Positions 36,613-48,746 of a DNA stretch of 64,000 nt are shown here, piece after piece. Within the stretch, counting starts at the first letter, position 1; every line of letters starts with the position of its first letter. The notes below the pieces were generated by a model. The model made no database searches and was not told where the DNA came from. It was given only the letters and a program-made list of their open reading frames with translations. The stretch is taken from the NCBI GenBank assembly GCA_948099385.1, contig CANUEZ040000105.1, forward strand, positions 2,367,001-2,431,000. Reading direction: 5' to 3'. The stretch is from Fasciola hepatica (Eukaryota > Platyhelminthes > Trematoda > Plagiorchiida > Fasciolidae). A program made the position numbers and the translations under genes.

Positions 36613-38294
36613 TTGTCGTCCTACATTTCCGCTTCACAGTGTATTACACATAAATCATCGTAAGTCGAGGCTTATGCAATATGAGCCGAATATTCCATCA
36701 AATGGCATAACTTGCCCCTCGGATTATTGTTCTCTCATTCTCCCCAGTAATACTGTCGATATGCCAACACTTTTCTCCAAGGTATGAGTTTCTGTGGTAA
36801 AACACTTTCGCATACGTGTGTCTGTTTTTGCTTCATTTCTCCTAGTGAGGAAATGATGCATATCTTCTCCAGTGGATTTTAGTCAAACTCTGGATAAACG
36901 GCCTAAACTAGTAGCAATGAAAAGGACCATCTGATCTGTGAAAATCTTTCTGAATAGGGTGAAAGTTAGATAGTATTAGATAGTGGATTAGATAATAGAT
37001 AGTACCCGTTAGATTTACAAACTTATCCGAGAAATTGGACCGCGTGTAGTTCAAGATGGTTAAGGGGCCATATAACCAAGGTATTCTTCCTAAATCTTGA
37101 ACCTCTTTCTATTGAGCAGAAGTTTTCATTATAAATTCCAATTAGTTATCAATCCTGCTTAGAGCTACCGTTTTATCAGTGCCATAGCCTTGTTCACGGA
37201 TACTTTCAACTCTGACAGACTGTCCTAAAACCCGCATGAACGATCACGAATAATAGCCTTTGTGTCTTCACCATATTATCAGGGAATAATTTAATTGTCC
37301 TCTATCTCCCCTAGTTTGGGATCTGTGTCGGAAGATTGTCATCTAATATGTTCATAAGCATCTGATCAGGTGATATGACCAACAATCAACCCTGGGGTAT
37401 TCCTAGTCCTGCAGGGGATAGAGACCATCAACAAACTGAATAAAACTCATTTTCATTAATAAACGTCAGCTGTGTATGATGCACTAAGAAGAGCATAAAA
37501 CAAAACTACTCTTTTTCTGCACAGTATGATGTTTGACAGACTCTGGTTGGGTTTGAAGCTACTTAGATTGGGAATATGATGCCATGTTACCCTCAAATTC
37601 AGACTCGTACGGAAGAGCAAAAAATCGTACACTTCAAGGCAGTATTTTATTGCTTTTATCCTATTGGCACACGGTATTTATTCAAATAAATCGCTCAAAA
37701 TGTGTCTAATAATGCGAAAATGTGAATGAATTCTCTAACATATCATTCTAAATCCTAGTACCAGCGATAAATCCTAGAGGCAAGTAGATGGCATTCTCAA
37801 AGTAACGAATTGCGCTGCTTTGCACTGAGCTCACCGATGAGTTACCATCTTTAGATTGTGTAGCGTTCTTAATTATTGAGGAGCTTCTCAATAGAAGTGT
37901 ACTCGAAATGAGTGCAATTTGAACAAACGTCGTCATGAATGCTCACTAAGGACCAGTAGTAGTAGGTTGTTGTTTTAGGGAAACGATGAAAAGTTAAATA
38001 CGTTGGTATCAATATTTAATGAGAGAATATGGTATCTGAGATTAAACTGATAATATATATTTAAACTATTACACATCCGCTTCATCAAGCAGTTTGTGAA
38101 TTGTCGATGCTTCATATCCAAACTGGAATCTACCTGATGAAGTACTCAAGGTATGCAGGCTTTTGGAGTGGCATTGTTTCACTTTTGTTACAAACGAGAA
38201 AACATCCACAATGGATGAAGATAGGTACGTGGGGGCCAAAGAACTTTCGTTCAAGGTCATCCATGGATGGGTTGTCCCTGTATTCCATAGCGTG
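36613..38294. other. No supported gene
   Basis: Contains a short GATAGTATTA-type tandem at 36,966-37,005. Overlapping frames on both strands at 38.07-38.43 kb shadow each other. Confidence 0.35.
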
Positions 38295-39042
38295 GACGTG
38301 AATTAAACCAGTAAGAAGAAGACAGGTTGAACAGTCTCTAAAGAAATTAGTTGGAAAACTCTTTAAAATGGGTTCGACTCCCGTGTAGAAATCTGACAGA
38401 TATAAAACGCTCATTATTTGAGTCAAAACTAGTGAAGCCGATGTGAAGAGAATCTATGAAAATTTTGTGATGATTTCAGCACTGAAACTAAATTCGAAAT
38501 CACCATACAATACAACAGATAAGGCTGGAAGGAAGCTTCACGATCATGAGAATGAAGCTCTTTTGTTCGAAAACGATGTTCGATTGGACACTTGTAGGAG
38601 AACCCGAAAGGTCTCTAACGTTCACGTGACGATTCTAAAGACAACCATTAGACGGATTGCAATTGTTCGCAACGGAAATTCTCTATATTTCTAAATGGAA
38701 GAAAAACTGTTGCTTATCGGCCATTTGCATTTGCCGGATCACATGACCATCTTTTCTCATCTGTCAATTCTAATCTGAAGATTTTCACTATATGCTAGCG
38801 GTATCCCGATCCGTTTGAACACGCTCAACTTCCGGTCAATGTTTTGCATGTCCGAAATGACAGCACTGACTGTGCACAGTCTGAGTGAGGGGGACGAAAT
38901 ATGCACCGGTCTGGTTGAGAATAGATTGGATTGGGAGAAGAGTAGCGAGGAGAGTAGAACGTTTAATTTTGTCTGATTATTGGGTCACTTAATGGCCAGT
39001 CGAGGATTTGTTTCGGTTTGACAATCTCTGATTTGGTTGTGA
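38295..39042 (+). repeat. Repeat family D, copy 2
   Basis: Inverted partner of 26,046-26,785. It has a perfect B box (GGTTCGACTCC, about 38,372), a TGA at the position equivalent to a TAA in copy 1, an acceptor-like TGATTTCAG and a frame of 83 codons at 38,443-38,694 ending NGNSLYF. About 350 bp of AT-poor trailing sequence follows. Similarity to copy 1 rises along the element: loose before 38,460, 85% at 38,461-38,560, and 480 of 482 bases at 38,561-39,042. I do not recognise the encoded peptide. Confidence 0.85.
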
Positions 39043-42000
39043 ATATGCATCTATATTTGTGCATGTAGACAGATCCTTTCTGATATGATAGTTAGTATAG
39101 ATCTAATGTCATTGAATAAATTAAATTGTTGAAGAATTCAGTTAATTTCTAGTCATTGTCAACTCTGATTTCCTTGAGCACGTAGGACAAGTCCGGAAAG
39201 TTTTCATTGGTTTGTCGTGTCTAGGGTCACCTCACAATCCTCTAATCTTCTGCATAGCAATGTGATGTTTTCAAAAATGGATTTTATGAAGGTTGAAATG
39301 CAGTTCTTTCAGTAAAACTAGCGGTTTTTGACAGAATTCTATGTATTTAATGACAGTTTATTCAGATGGTGATACTTCTTGCTTCAAATTGCATAATTTG
39401 TCGAAATTTGAAAGGCTTCAATTGTTCATGGGAATCGTTATACTCCTGTACAGACTTTTTATTATGCCTTTACCGGGTCGATATATTGAATCGCTACTCT
39501 GAATGAATGTGAACTGAAAAATAAAGCATTTAGGCGGTAGCATTTTGTATAAAGGAAACACAGAATAGCGAACAAACTCGTTTCCAGCAACGTCATTCTC
39601 ACTGCAGTTACGTGTCTAGATGAGAGATGCGTACTTTTACGGACAGTATGCATGCATCAAAATGTGACTGGGTAGTCAATAAATTTGGCATCCTTTAGTT
39701 TAAAAAAGGTGGGAGGGGAATTGATGTTGTTCCGCTATTGGGACGAGGTTGTCAAAACAATGGACATGGGTTTCGGGGATTATCAGTTTATGGTTGCAAC
39801 CAATGGGTAGGTGACTGCTTCACCCGGAGTTAAAAGATCCGTTTTAGATCATTTCCAGGTCGGTTTGAGCGACTCAATGAAGCGCCTTTCAGAACAAAGC
39901 GACGGATAGCGGAATCTGATGGCCTCAGCTTCTACCGTTGATAGATGTTGTTCTTCAGAACACTTTGAATGCTTCGTCATTTAAGTGAGACCGGGTGTCT
40001 GTGAGGTGAGCCGCAATTTCACTGGTAATATCTTTTCAGTTTCCCGTCATCAAGCTGGCATGCAAAATCCTACCGTAATGTTCGAAATATAGATCATTTA
40101 TTTGTCAATACTATGCTGCGCCGTCCTATTCTCGTTGACTTATTCTAAACTTTTGGGCATAGATTTAGACAACCTAGCAATCAGGGCACTAGTTATTCCT
40201 TGCTGCCTCGTCTACCTGATTCTGTTTTCCGAAGTCCCATCAGCAAAATCTGAATATGGTTCTGTTTCTAACAGTGAAAAAAGGACATATCAACCACATT
40301 TAAATTTGTACTGTCAGAAAGCCATTTGGTAAATTGATTCTCTGACATGCGCACGACTCCACTAGCTTAGAGATTGACTGATGAATAGAAGTGTCCATGT
40401 CTGTTGGACATACAGTCTCTTGTGGCAAACAGTTGCGTATTATTCAACAGAAGAGGGATTTTTGCAAATGAGCTTCCTGTCTGACAGACTGAAGGAAAAC
40501 TAATTGCGTTAATCGGATGATGTTTTTGTTGCTCGAGGTATTGTCGATAACAGTGCCCGAGAAGATTGGCCATAGTTTATTGCAGAGCAAGACACCCGGC
40601 GCAATCAGTATTACGATCTCGAAATCACGCAAGTGCGACCCCCGGGGAAATTATTCTGAACAGCCTTGCTAATTAGATGTACTACTCATTAAACGTACTT
40701 TTTTATCTCTGTCCGAATAACATCCTTATCCAAGTTTTGTTTTGACAACGTGCTCCAAGTAAACGAGCAATATATATGACAGATACATCAACCAGATGGA
40801 GTTGACGAATTTTACATCCATCTTTCCAAATACAGTGGTGAGGTTTTCCGGTTTTAGTTACATCCTTCTGCATTGCCGTAGAAAAAAATAGAGAGTAAAC
40901 AGATCCGGCAAGTAAACTCATGATGCGCAGTTCACGCACTTGAAGTGGACTGATTTCTTTCTCTGGTAAACCAACAACTAATCACGAGGCGGTTGTTTAG
41001 CCGTGAGATACCATGGCGTCCGTCAAATGTGCACACGTTAACGTGCTCCTTTCTGTGAGGCACACATTTCATCGATATTTCGGAAAAACAACTGATTCTG
41101 CGAGGATCAAATCTTATTCCGTGGTGATAAAAATCACCGACGTCTTTAATTTACCTTCATACTTTTCCTAAATGGCCATGCTTAACTTTTAACTAATTCT
41201 GAGTTCCTAGGCTTTAAACAAGTTTATCTTGGTAACCACGGTCGGAAACGTTCCAGCTGCCTGCAGGTCATCACAGAACTAATGCTCACAGCCACTCAAT
41301 TTTAAACTGTTTTCTAAACGTTGGTTATGATAAGATGTAGCAGAAATAAAATCAGAAATTCACAGCAAAGGAAATAATTTGTCCGTCGACATTCTACTAC
41401 GTCTGCAGTAGTTGTTATGATCAGGACGGCACTTGAAGAAGAATTTCAGTTCAGTTTCACCCCATACGTTCCAACAGTTCCTTTATCCATAGTGATTTGC
41501 CACAAATGATTTTTGTGATCAGCTTTATATATAACTGGGTTACACTTGTACTTTCCGTCTATCACTGATTTTTGACACACACTGTACCAAAGGAGAAAAG
41601 TTTGATCCTAAGACGTGTTTCAACGACTGGCAGTTGATGTTTGTTTACCGAAATCCTCGTGAGAATAACATAAAAAGTGGAAGACCTGCAAAAGTGATCT
41701 ATCCGAAGAGTTGAACTGGCCTACCAGAAACAAGGTTCAAGGCCGTTTTATGTCCAAACAGTCAAAAACAGTGGAATTGTCCATAGGAAATCGAAGTAGA
41801 GTCAAGACGAATCGAGCAAATAACTATTGGCCACGTAAGGTCAACATTCGACGTGTGATCGGTTAAGAGAGTGGACTTAAATAGCTCAAACAGCTTTGGA
41901 TAAGGTGACACGGGAAAAGAAGAAGTTGAAGGGGAAAATCCAAACTTAGGCCATGCGACCACGGATCCAGTTGTTCCACGGCCCACGGTAACCTGCTGCG

Positions 42001-42651
42001 CGAACAACGATTCACAAACGAACTAGTGAATTATACCCAGGTAGCAAGCGGTTTTCAACCCCTACATTCCAAGCCAATATAATTCAAATTGAAAACTGTA
42101 CTATAACGTATAAACCACCTTGCTATTAGAACAATAGCTGTCTGAAGACTTGGTTCTCGAGTATAATGTGAACAGTAACCGATTATGGAGACCGAGTAGC
42201 TTTCACAAAAGAGCGCCTGCTTCAAGGTACCGTATCTGCAGTACGTCGTGCCTGATCTATTGTAACAATTCATTCGTGGCTACTCCACCACCTAATATGA
42301 CAGATCTGAGCGGTAGCTAAGATAAAGTTTTACGAAACACACCACCTCGTAGGTCAGAAAACTCATGAACGAATCGCAATCGATCGATCAAATATGAAAG
42401 CAGCCTCTAACCTATCACATCGGCATCATCAATAGCTCGTCGCTCATTAGGGCCTAGAAGTTTAGGCTACGTGATCACAGCCTCCAAAATCATTTTCTTC
42501 ATGCAAAACCCTTGACTTCTGTTTGCAGAAGAGAATATCATCAAACAATGAAAACGGAAATTGTGCAGGAAGCGTTATTTGTCGTTCTCCTTTTGCCTTA
42601 TTTCTGTACCTTTTGGTTGTAGTACGGGCCTAACACAGTGACGTTTATATC
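39043..42651. other. No supported gene
   Basis: Short frames only, such as 78 codons (-) near 40,703 and 81 codons (-) near 41,762, without recognisable domains. No repeat shared with other parts of the window was recognised. Confidence 0.35.
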
Positions 42652-43082
42652 ACGCAATTACTTGTGAGTGGTGTGTGGGATTGACGAATATTTGTCATGC
42701 GGACAGTTCTCTAAACTCCACCCGCACTGTGAACCGCGGGACTAGAATTTCCCTCTTGTAGGAGCTCAGTAGAGGTGCATATCCTGCGTCGCACCCAGGG
42801 TTTGAACCCGGGCTCTTTTCTCTCAAATGAGTGCGTGTTACCACCGTGCCACCCCACTCCCACTCAGGTGGATCGGAATCATCAAGCTAAGCTTGTTCAG
42901 ATGTCGTTCTCTATGACAGCCAGAAATGCCCAGCAGCTTCGAATGGAGACAGGCTACCTGCCCAGTTAGCTCCAAGCGAATGTCTCCCACCAAATCAGTT
43001 CTTCTCCACAGGACGGGGTCACAGTTCCCACATTTTAAATCTGCTTTGCGTTTGACATATGCATAACGCAATTACTTGCGAG
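42652..43082 (-). mobile_element. SINE-like family C copy with probable target-site duplication
   Basis: A 17-bp direct repeat (ACGCAATTACTTGYGAG, one mismatch) at 42,652-42,668 and 43,066-43,082 flanks about 397 bp. On the minus strand the interior has a tRNA-like unit: GGTGGCACGGTGGTAACACG followed by AGCCCGGGTTCAAACCC. Length and flanking repeats fit insertion by LINE machinery (known for SINEs). The tRNA-like part lies mid-element rather than at an end, which is unusual. A related sequence is found at 59,975-60,060. Confidence 0.55.
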
Positions 43083-44032
43083 CAGTCGGTCGGATGGCCT
43101 GAGGTTTACGCGTGAGAGGTGGAGTCTAAAGGATAGTGAGCGAGTGAAATTTCTTTGGATGAAAATGGCGCAGTACAAAGCTACTGTGTTACCTCTTCGG
43201 AAAATCGGAAGTTTTCGGTCAAATTACTGGAACAAATCGACATTTGCACTAGACAGTGTCCCGCCAGCCCACCCCCAACTTTCCACATGTTCATTTCACT
43301 TTGGTTTATTCATCTAATCACATATCTTTTTAGTGCTTCTTTTTAAGATGCTTCATCGTAGCTTGATGGCATCAGAAGTAAAAATAAACAAAAGCAAAAT
43401 TATTGGAAAATTCCTAGTTGGAAGCTAGAAGCGAAACACATTACTGACCGCGGCATCTAGTCACGTCAAGCTATTGGCACAAGTACCCAGTACACTAGCT
43501 TCGCTCGACCAAATCCGGAAGCCTGGAAAGGCCCTCGAGTGTTTGCAAACCGTTCCCTCGCGCAGTGCGCTGACCACATTGATCTTCCCTTGAACCGTTC
43601 TCTCCTTCTTAGAATATAGTGAACCTTAGGAATCTGTCGGAGGAACAAGAACACATGGTCCAATCTCTATATTCTGTTCATAATAGGTGTTTAGTCCAGG
43701 GACTCACCACTGGTTCCCAAAAGCTAGCACGTTACTTCAGAATTACGGGCACGATTTTTCCGCCAGGTTGGAGCTATACCACGAAGATTCTGATGCTCAA
43801 ACATATATAGATATACAGACAGTATGTGTCTCCTTCCGGTATCGGTCACGTATCCACGTCCTACTGAAGGACTGATCTGAGAGCATCAATGCACACTCGA
43901 CTCTTGATGAACAAATGTGTGTCCATTCTGGGCGAGAAATGATCCACGTTTGCACGAGTTAAACGAGTCTTGTTTATACGCGACGATACTTATTTCTATT
44001 TCCAACCACCGGATGAGATGTAACTACGGCGT
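43083..44032. other. No supported gene
   Basis: Short frames only. A GC-richer stretch near 43,490-43,600 holds no recognisable feature. Confidence 0.35.
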
Positions 44033-44185
44033 GGCCTCGTAGCTCAGCTGGTAGAGCACTCGCGGTACTAAAGCGAGGGTGGTGACCATGCGTGAGTTCG
44101 AATCCCGCCGGGGCCAAAGACTTTTCACATTTGGATCACCTCAAAACATTATGAAAATCTGCCAACCATCAATACATCAATTACA
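44033..44185 (+). repeat. tRNA-like unit of family A with tail
   Basis: The tRNA-like unit (44,033-44,116) has the same acceptor, D and anticodon-like stems as the 54.7-kb copy, the 9-base loop and GAGTTCGAATCCC. The T stem has one A-C mismatch. A tail of about 65 bp (CTTTTCACATTTGGATCACC onward, then CCATCAATACAT) matches the family-A right arm. There is no inverted arm upstream, so this is a single-sided copy. Confidence 0.8.
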
Positions 44186-44534
44186 GAATTAACTGAAATT
44201 TATCATGTTCGTCTATTACGTTCCATGCTTCAGTAAAGCTAGGTGGGGGCAAAGTGGAACTTAAAGCAGCATATGACACTAAAGGTGCAAACCCCATTCT
44301 AAACATTGCAAAGGTATTGTTCGGGATATCTGGAAATGCTTGCAATTTATTTGGGTGATAACCCTGAAGCACAACATGGGCAATACACTCTAAGTCGAAC
44401 AGCGTCCTGCTTGAAAAACAATTGATACCAAAGTTTCCGTACGAGGATGAGGCCACCACTGTGATCGTATCTCGAACGCAATATCTCATGTCCAGCTCAG
44501 GAGAAGCGTGAACTAAAATGAGTTCTTTCGGCAA
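44181..44534 (-). CDS. Unknown open frame of 117 codons
   Basis: On the minus strand the frame is open from the tall hairpin at 44.6 kb to a TAA at 44,181. There is no ATG at the upstream end (first codon TTG; the open frame extends about 20 codons further). The composition is protein-like, with segments such as NFGINCFSSRTLFDLECIAH and GYHPNKLQAFPDIPNN and few low-complexity runs. I recognise no domain, signal peptide or membrane segment. It may be an exon, a domesticated fragment or a relic of an unknown element. Its end abuts the family-A tail. Confidence 0.3.
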   Translation of the reverse strand: MPKELILVHASPELDMRYCVRDTITVVASSSYGNFGINCFSSRTLFDLECIAHVVLQGYHPNKLQAFPDIPNNTFAMFRMGFAPLVSYAALSSTLPPPSFTEAWNVIDEHDKFQLIL

Positions 44535-44550
44535 TTGAGTATATCTCAGC

Positions 44551-44616
44551 GGCTTCTGATCGCTAAGCCTGGCATTTCGTTCGCTACCTAAATGCTAGGC
44601 TTAGCGATCAGAAGCC
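44551..44616. repeat. 27-bp near-perfect hairpin
   Basis: Arms 44,551-44,577 and 44,590-44,616 are complementary at 26 of 27 positions with a 12-nt loop. Ten more bases outside (TATATCTCAG / CTGAGCTATA) also nearly pair after a 16-nt offset on one side. It could be a tiny foldback or a small-RNA precursor. There is no evidence for transcription. Confidence 0.85.
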
Positions 44617-46539
44617 CTTGAAAACCACGAAACTGAGCTATAACCAACACCAGCTTTCCAAAGTAGCGAGAATAACTATACCTATTCCACGGCACGGACC
44701 CCCATATTTGATGAGCAGAGTGGATATTTTGGTATAATCATCTGGAAAGATTCAAAATCACTTTCAGTATAGCGCTTGCCAATGATTAGCATCTTACCAG
44801 ATAGAAAAAGGCACGTGATTCGGTATAGAAAGGTAAAATCATATTCCACTTATGATCAACCGCGCAAGCTTTACGGCTTCTCAACAATTTTGGTTCACCG
44901 AATATAAAACAAATTTCCAGTGCTAACGTCGTATTTTTCCACACTACTGAAAATTCCCATTCGATGATACTGCTTCTTATTTAGGACAAATATGAACATT
45001 TTGCTATCATTAATCAAAGCACTAGGATCACCAGATTTTCAAATACCTTCTGCTGTGTTCCCAAGATGAGAGTGACTTATTGACTGGGTGATTATAGAAG
45101 AAACCAATATAATGAGTTTTGGATGTGATGCAGCGACTGAGTGTTCGCGTGATTATACAACTGCCAATACAAATTCAGGTCAACATGGGTGAATGAATCT
45201 GCCCGGACCTTTTTGAGGACAACAGTAATCTGATTAACGATTGAACCTGTTTTATCTGCTGTGCAGTCAGTCGTGACTGAGGAACGTATTTTGATGTAGT
45301 GGGGCCATGCATAATACGTATCGCTCTCACCAAATGTTTATCCTGTCCGCGGCGTGCAGTGGTCGTTCGGAGAGAGTATTAAACAGCGCAGAAAACGACC
45401 AAATTAACAGTAAGCATTGCATGCCATGCAAATACTCATTTTTTATCAGTTTATCGGGAGAAATGGTCAGTTATCGAAAAAGAGACAGTTTGCAATCGTC
45501 TTCGTTCAAGAACACCTTACTTGTTCATTTTTTTCCTTGCTTACACTGCAAAACAACGAAAAGAACGGGAGTAATACCGGTAAGTTTGAATCAAACTGTT
45601 CATGAAATTCACACGCGTGACCTTGTCTCACTTTTACGCATGCCATTTCCAATCGTATGTCGATCGTCATTTCGTCCCTCTCATTTTGCTTAGAATGAGC
45701 TGATGCTCAGCCTTCTTCATCTATCACTGGTCTATGTGTGCACTTTTGCGCTAAGTTGATTTCCACTCTAGGGACCCACGATCTTCAAAGTCTATTCGCG
45801 TGGCTAGTCTACCTGCTCTGTGTTGACGTCATCCTCTATGCGTCATTCATGCTGTGTTCTGTTTGTTCTGCGTATGTCCATGCCTCCTTTGGGAGCATGC
45901 TTGGTTTTTCACACTAAATCCCCAGTCGAACTTCTCTTCTGTACTGTGCTTGTGACCTTTTGGTCTTCACGCTAATATTACGCCGCATACGAATGCTAGT
46001 CCAGGTCAGGCGTACGTGCAATCTCCTCTATGTCATTGTCTGAACTTGCTACCCGTCCATCTGCTGTATGAGTGTCCCAGGTTCCTTCGCTGATTGGTAG
46101 TTTTCTGCACTATAAAAACTGGTCCTCCCCTACTATCGATGACTCCATTCCATATCAATCGGCGAACTTTTCCTTCGTGCCTGTTTGAACGAATAGTATC
46201 CACTCACGGCTCCCCGTAACTGGATTGCCACCAACAACTGAGGTATATGATTTACGTTTGCAATGATCGTCCCCTGAAGTACACGGAGATTGCCGACTCT
46301 TGTGTGGGTTTCGGGCAGTGGTTCAATCACAATAGCCGTTAGATTGCACCACTCTACTGCACAAAAGCGGCAACGTTGGAATTGGGAACCACAAAAGTCT
46401 TCCGTCAGTTAGATTTTTGATAGGACGCCGAATATACAATTTCACTATAAAATAATCTATTATGAGCTAATTAAATCAGAAAATGCAAGAAAAGGGGATG
46501 ACAAAAAAATTCCTCCCCTCCAGCTGGACCCTAATAGTT
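44617..46539. other. No supported gene; weak promoter-like site at 46.1 kb
   Basis: A 128-codon frame at 45,307-45,693 overlaps another frame and shows no domain. A pyrimidine-rich stretch at 45.7-46.1 kb ends in an inverted CCAAT (ATTGG, about 46,093) and a TATA-like CTATAAAAA (46,110-46,118), possibly an LTR or promoter relic. Confidence 0.3.
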
Positions 46540-47400
46540 ACTACTTAAAATCGTGTCCAACCGCCATTCTGTCCAAGGACTTATGATTGTACCCTGGTCA
46601 GTATTCAACTACTATCCCTTGACGGCCGCTACCCGTTCATTGTGACTGGTAAACCATGGGATTCTTGTATATCTGTGGAGCGAGTTTGACACATAGGTTC
46701 TCAATCGGGTTTAGATATGAACTACAGGCCGGATACTGCATGACCTTGGTCCCATGGAACAACAGCCAACAACCAGTAGCGTATGGGCAGTAGGCAAAGT
46801 ACATTATCATGTTCGAATATGGCTTGTTGAAATCTGCTGGTCAGTAGCGGGAGCAAACCAGTTCCGGTGTACGAATTACACGCAAAGGAATCTTGCACGA
46901 CCTCGAGCATAATTAGCTCAGTTTGGTCGTTGACAGAGAAGACTCCCCAAACCAACTCTGAACTGTTTTCACCGTTTCTTCGAGTGAAAATTCTTTCTTC
47001 TTTCTCGATATGATGCCACTAGTAACTTCAAGAATCCGGTTCATTCAAATTAACCTGTTTTCGGCACTAATGCAGACATTTTCCCAAATTTATCCATGAT
47101 AATCTTTATTCAGCCAATGATAACTGTTTTTTCCAGCCGTGTGCGAGCAGTATATGTTCTCATCTTTGCATCTCATCCACGGCTCTGCTTTGGGGGTTTA
47201 TCGCAACCTTCGTTTCAAAACACTGACTCCGAACAAAGCTAGACGAATTAATCTGCCTTCGTCAGATTTCGTTTGCTATTTTGGACGATCCGTTCACACT
47301 TTAGGCGCATTTTGCTCCTTACATTTCAGAGACCGTCCTATGACACTTCTCGATCTCTTCCATTGTCTGGGGTTCTCATGCAAACTGGGTCCCATTTGGT
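46540..47400 (-). pseudogene. Tc1-family transposase pseudogene, copy 2
   Basis: On the minus strand, in order: an N-terminal DNA-binding part near 47,230-47,400 that aligns with the 28.4-kb copy, then VCISAEN (about 47,072), where the first catalytic Asp of the usual SDE is Ala. Next come MVWGVFS (about 46,955), LIMLEVVQDSF, FEHDNVLC with the second Asp (about 46,810), and a frameshifted YLNPIENL with the third acid, Glu (about 46,700). A C-terminal DRMAVGHDF segment ends near 46,550. With one triad residue lost plus stops and frameshifts it cannot encode an active enzyme. Confidence 0.88.
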
Positions 47401-47723
47401 AAAACGCTGGTATTTCATCCTTTTTAAAATGTTAGTTTATTTCAGTGTATTATTCCGCAGATACAATTCAGTATGAGTTCTGTGAGGTGTATATGTGCGA
47501 ACGAAGATCATCTAAGTCACTAGAAGGCACCAGGCCATATGAGTGAAGTGATTCCGATTCTCATGGATTTGTCGGTCACCAATAATCCGCAGACTGAATT
47601 ATTCAGCTCGTTTTCAGGCTTAGTGGTCTGTCTGGTTTTGCGAAATTTTCCATGCGAAAGCACAAGGGGTAAAGGACTTATACTATGTTAACCTCGTTTT
47701 TCACGTTTTCTGCTCCCCATCAC

Positions 47724-47857
47724 GCTTCAGCAAAAACCCGCAATTCTTTAGTCACAACCCACAACCTTTACGCATGCAGCTGCAAGCCAGTCAGGCCAGA
47801 ACTATCGGAATGACATCAAGAGATATCGGAACAATTCATTTTTTACAAAGATTGGTT
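47724..47857 (+). repeat. Outer inverted repeat, left arm
   Basis: About 134 bp whose reverse complement matches 49,737-49,846, including an exact GCATGCAGCTGCAAGCC core. The right arm lacks about 25 bp near the inner end. It encloses the tandem repeats and the transposon at 48.7-49.75 kb. Confidence 0.75.
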
Positions 47858-48279
47858 GTACAGGATTTTAGTCGCGTAATTGAGTGACTCGCAGATAAAC
47901 GAACCCCAAGACCCAAGACAGAGAACACCGACTCGCTTTACTACGAGTACTAGAGTACAGATTGTCAAACGATAACGATAACATACCACAAATTGTGGAC
48001 GAACTGATCACAGAATCGATTCAGTCAAGAAAGGCTTCAAGACACCGAAGCCAATATAGATAGGAAATGTTCGAGACAGCAATACCGGAACGAGTCAAGT
48101 AGCTTACGAAATAGGTCCTTATTTATGAGAGCCCTTTGGCCAATCAACGAACAGAAGAAAGATAATGAGTCAAGGTAACATACACACAAGAGCGGGTGAA
48201 GAACAAGCGAATTAACTTGGTTATCAGTAAGAGCGAGATCAGCGTGACGACAGCTGAGTCCAGACCGACGGAAGGGGGA

Positions 48280-48744
48280 GGTTACGTAAATGATAAACTG
48301 GAACAGATAAGAACAACTGTTAGACTCATGAGAATGGGGGTACATCGACTCTTGTCATAGAGGCAAAAGTGAACGGGACTGCTTGACTCAACATGACAGA
48401 ACATCAAGTTGTCAAGCGTTGTCCAAAACTGGGAAAAAGGTCACGTAAACGATAAGGACAAATTAGGCGCATGGGGATCGTGGTCCATTGACATTTGTCA
48501 TCGAGACAAGACTGAACAGAGCTGCACAAAGCTATATGACTGAACAACATTTGTTACCCCGTTGAGGAAGCCAAGGGTATGATCGGCATGGAATTGAGAA
48601 GTGACAATGCATGAAAGGGAAGCAAATAGTTTGGTCAATACAAGATAAATTTAGGACTGGGAGCATGGGGCCTGAACCGAGTCAGTTTAATGCAGATCCT
48701 TGATATACAAAGCTGAATTTCTGTGTCCAAGTTCAATAAATCAT
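48280..48744 (+). repeat. Three diverged tandem units of about 160-195 bp
   Basis: Units start at 48,280 (GGTTACGTAAATGATAAACT), 48,439 (GGTCACGTAAACGATAAGGA) and 48,633 (GGTCAATACAAGATAAATTT). Each has downstream similarity such as TTGTCATCGAGACAAGACTG. No open frame spans them. They resemble subterminal or untranslated repeats of a transposon. Confidence 0.5.
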
Positions 48745-48746
48745 TA

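Noticed and set aside
45307..45693. 128-codon frame as a gene
   Set aside because: No domain, no splice or poly(A) context, and another frame is open over the same bases.
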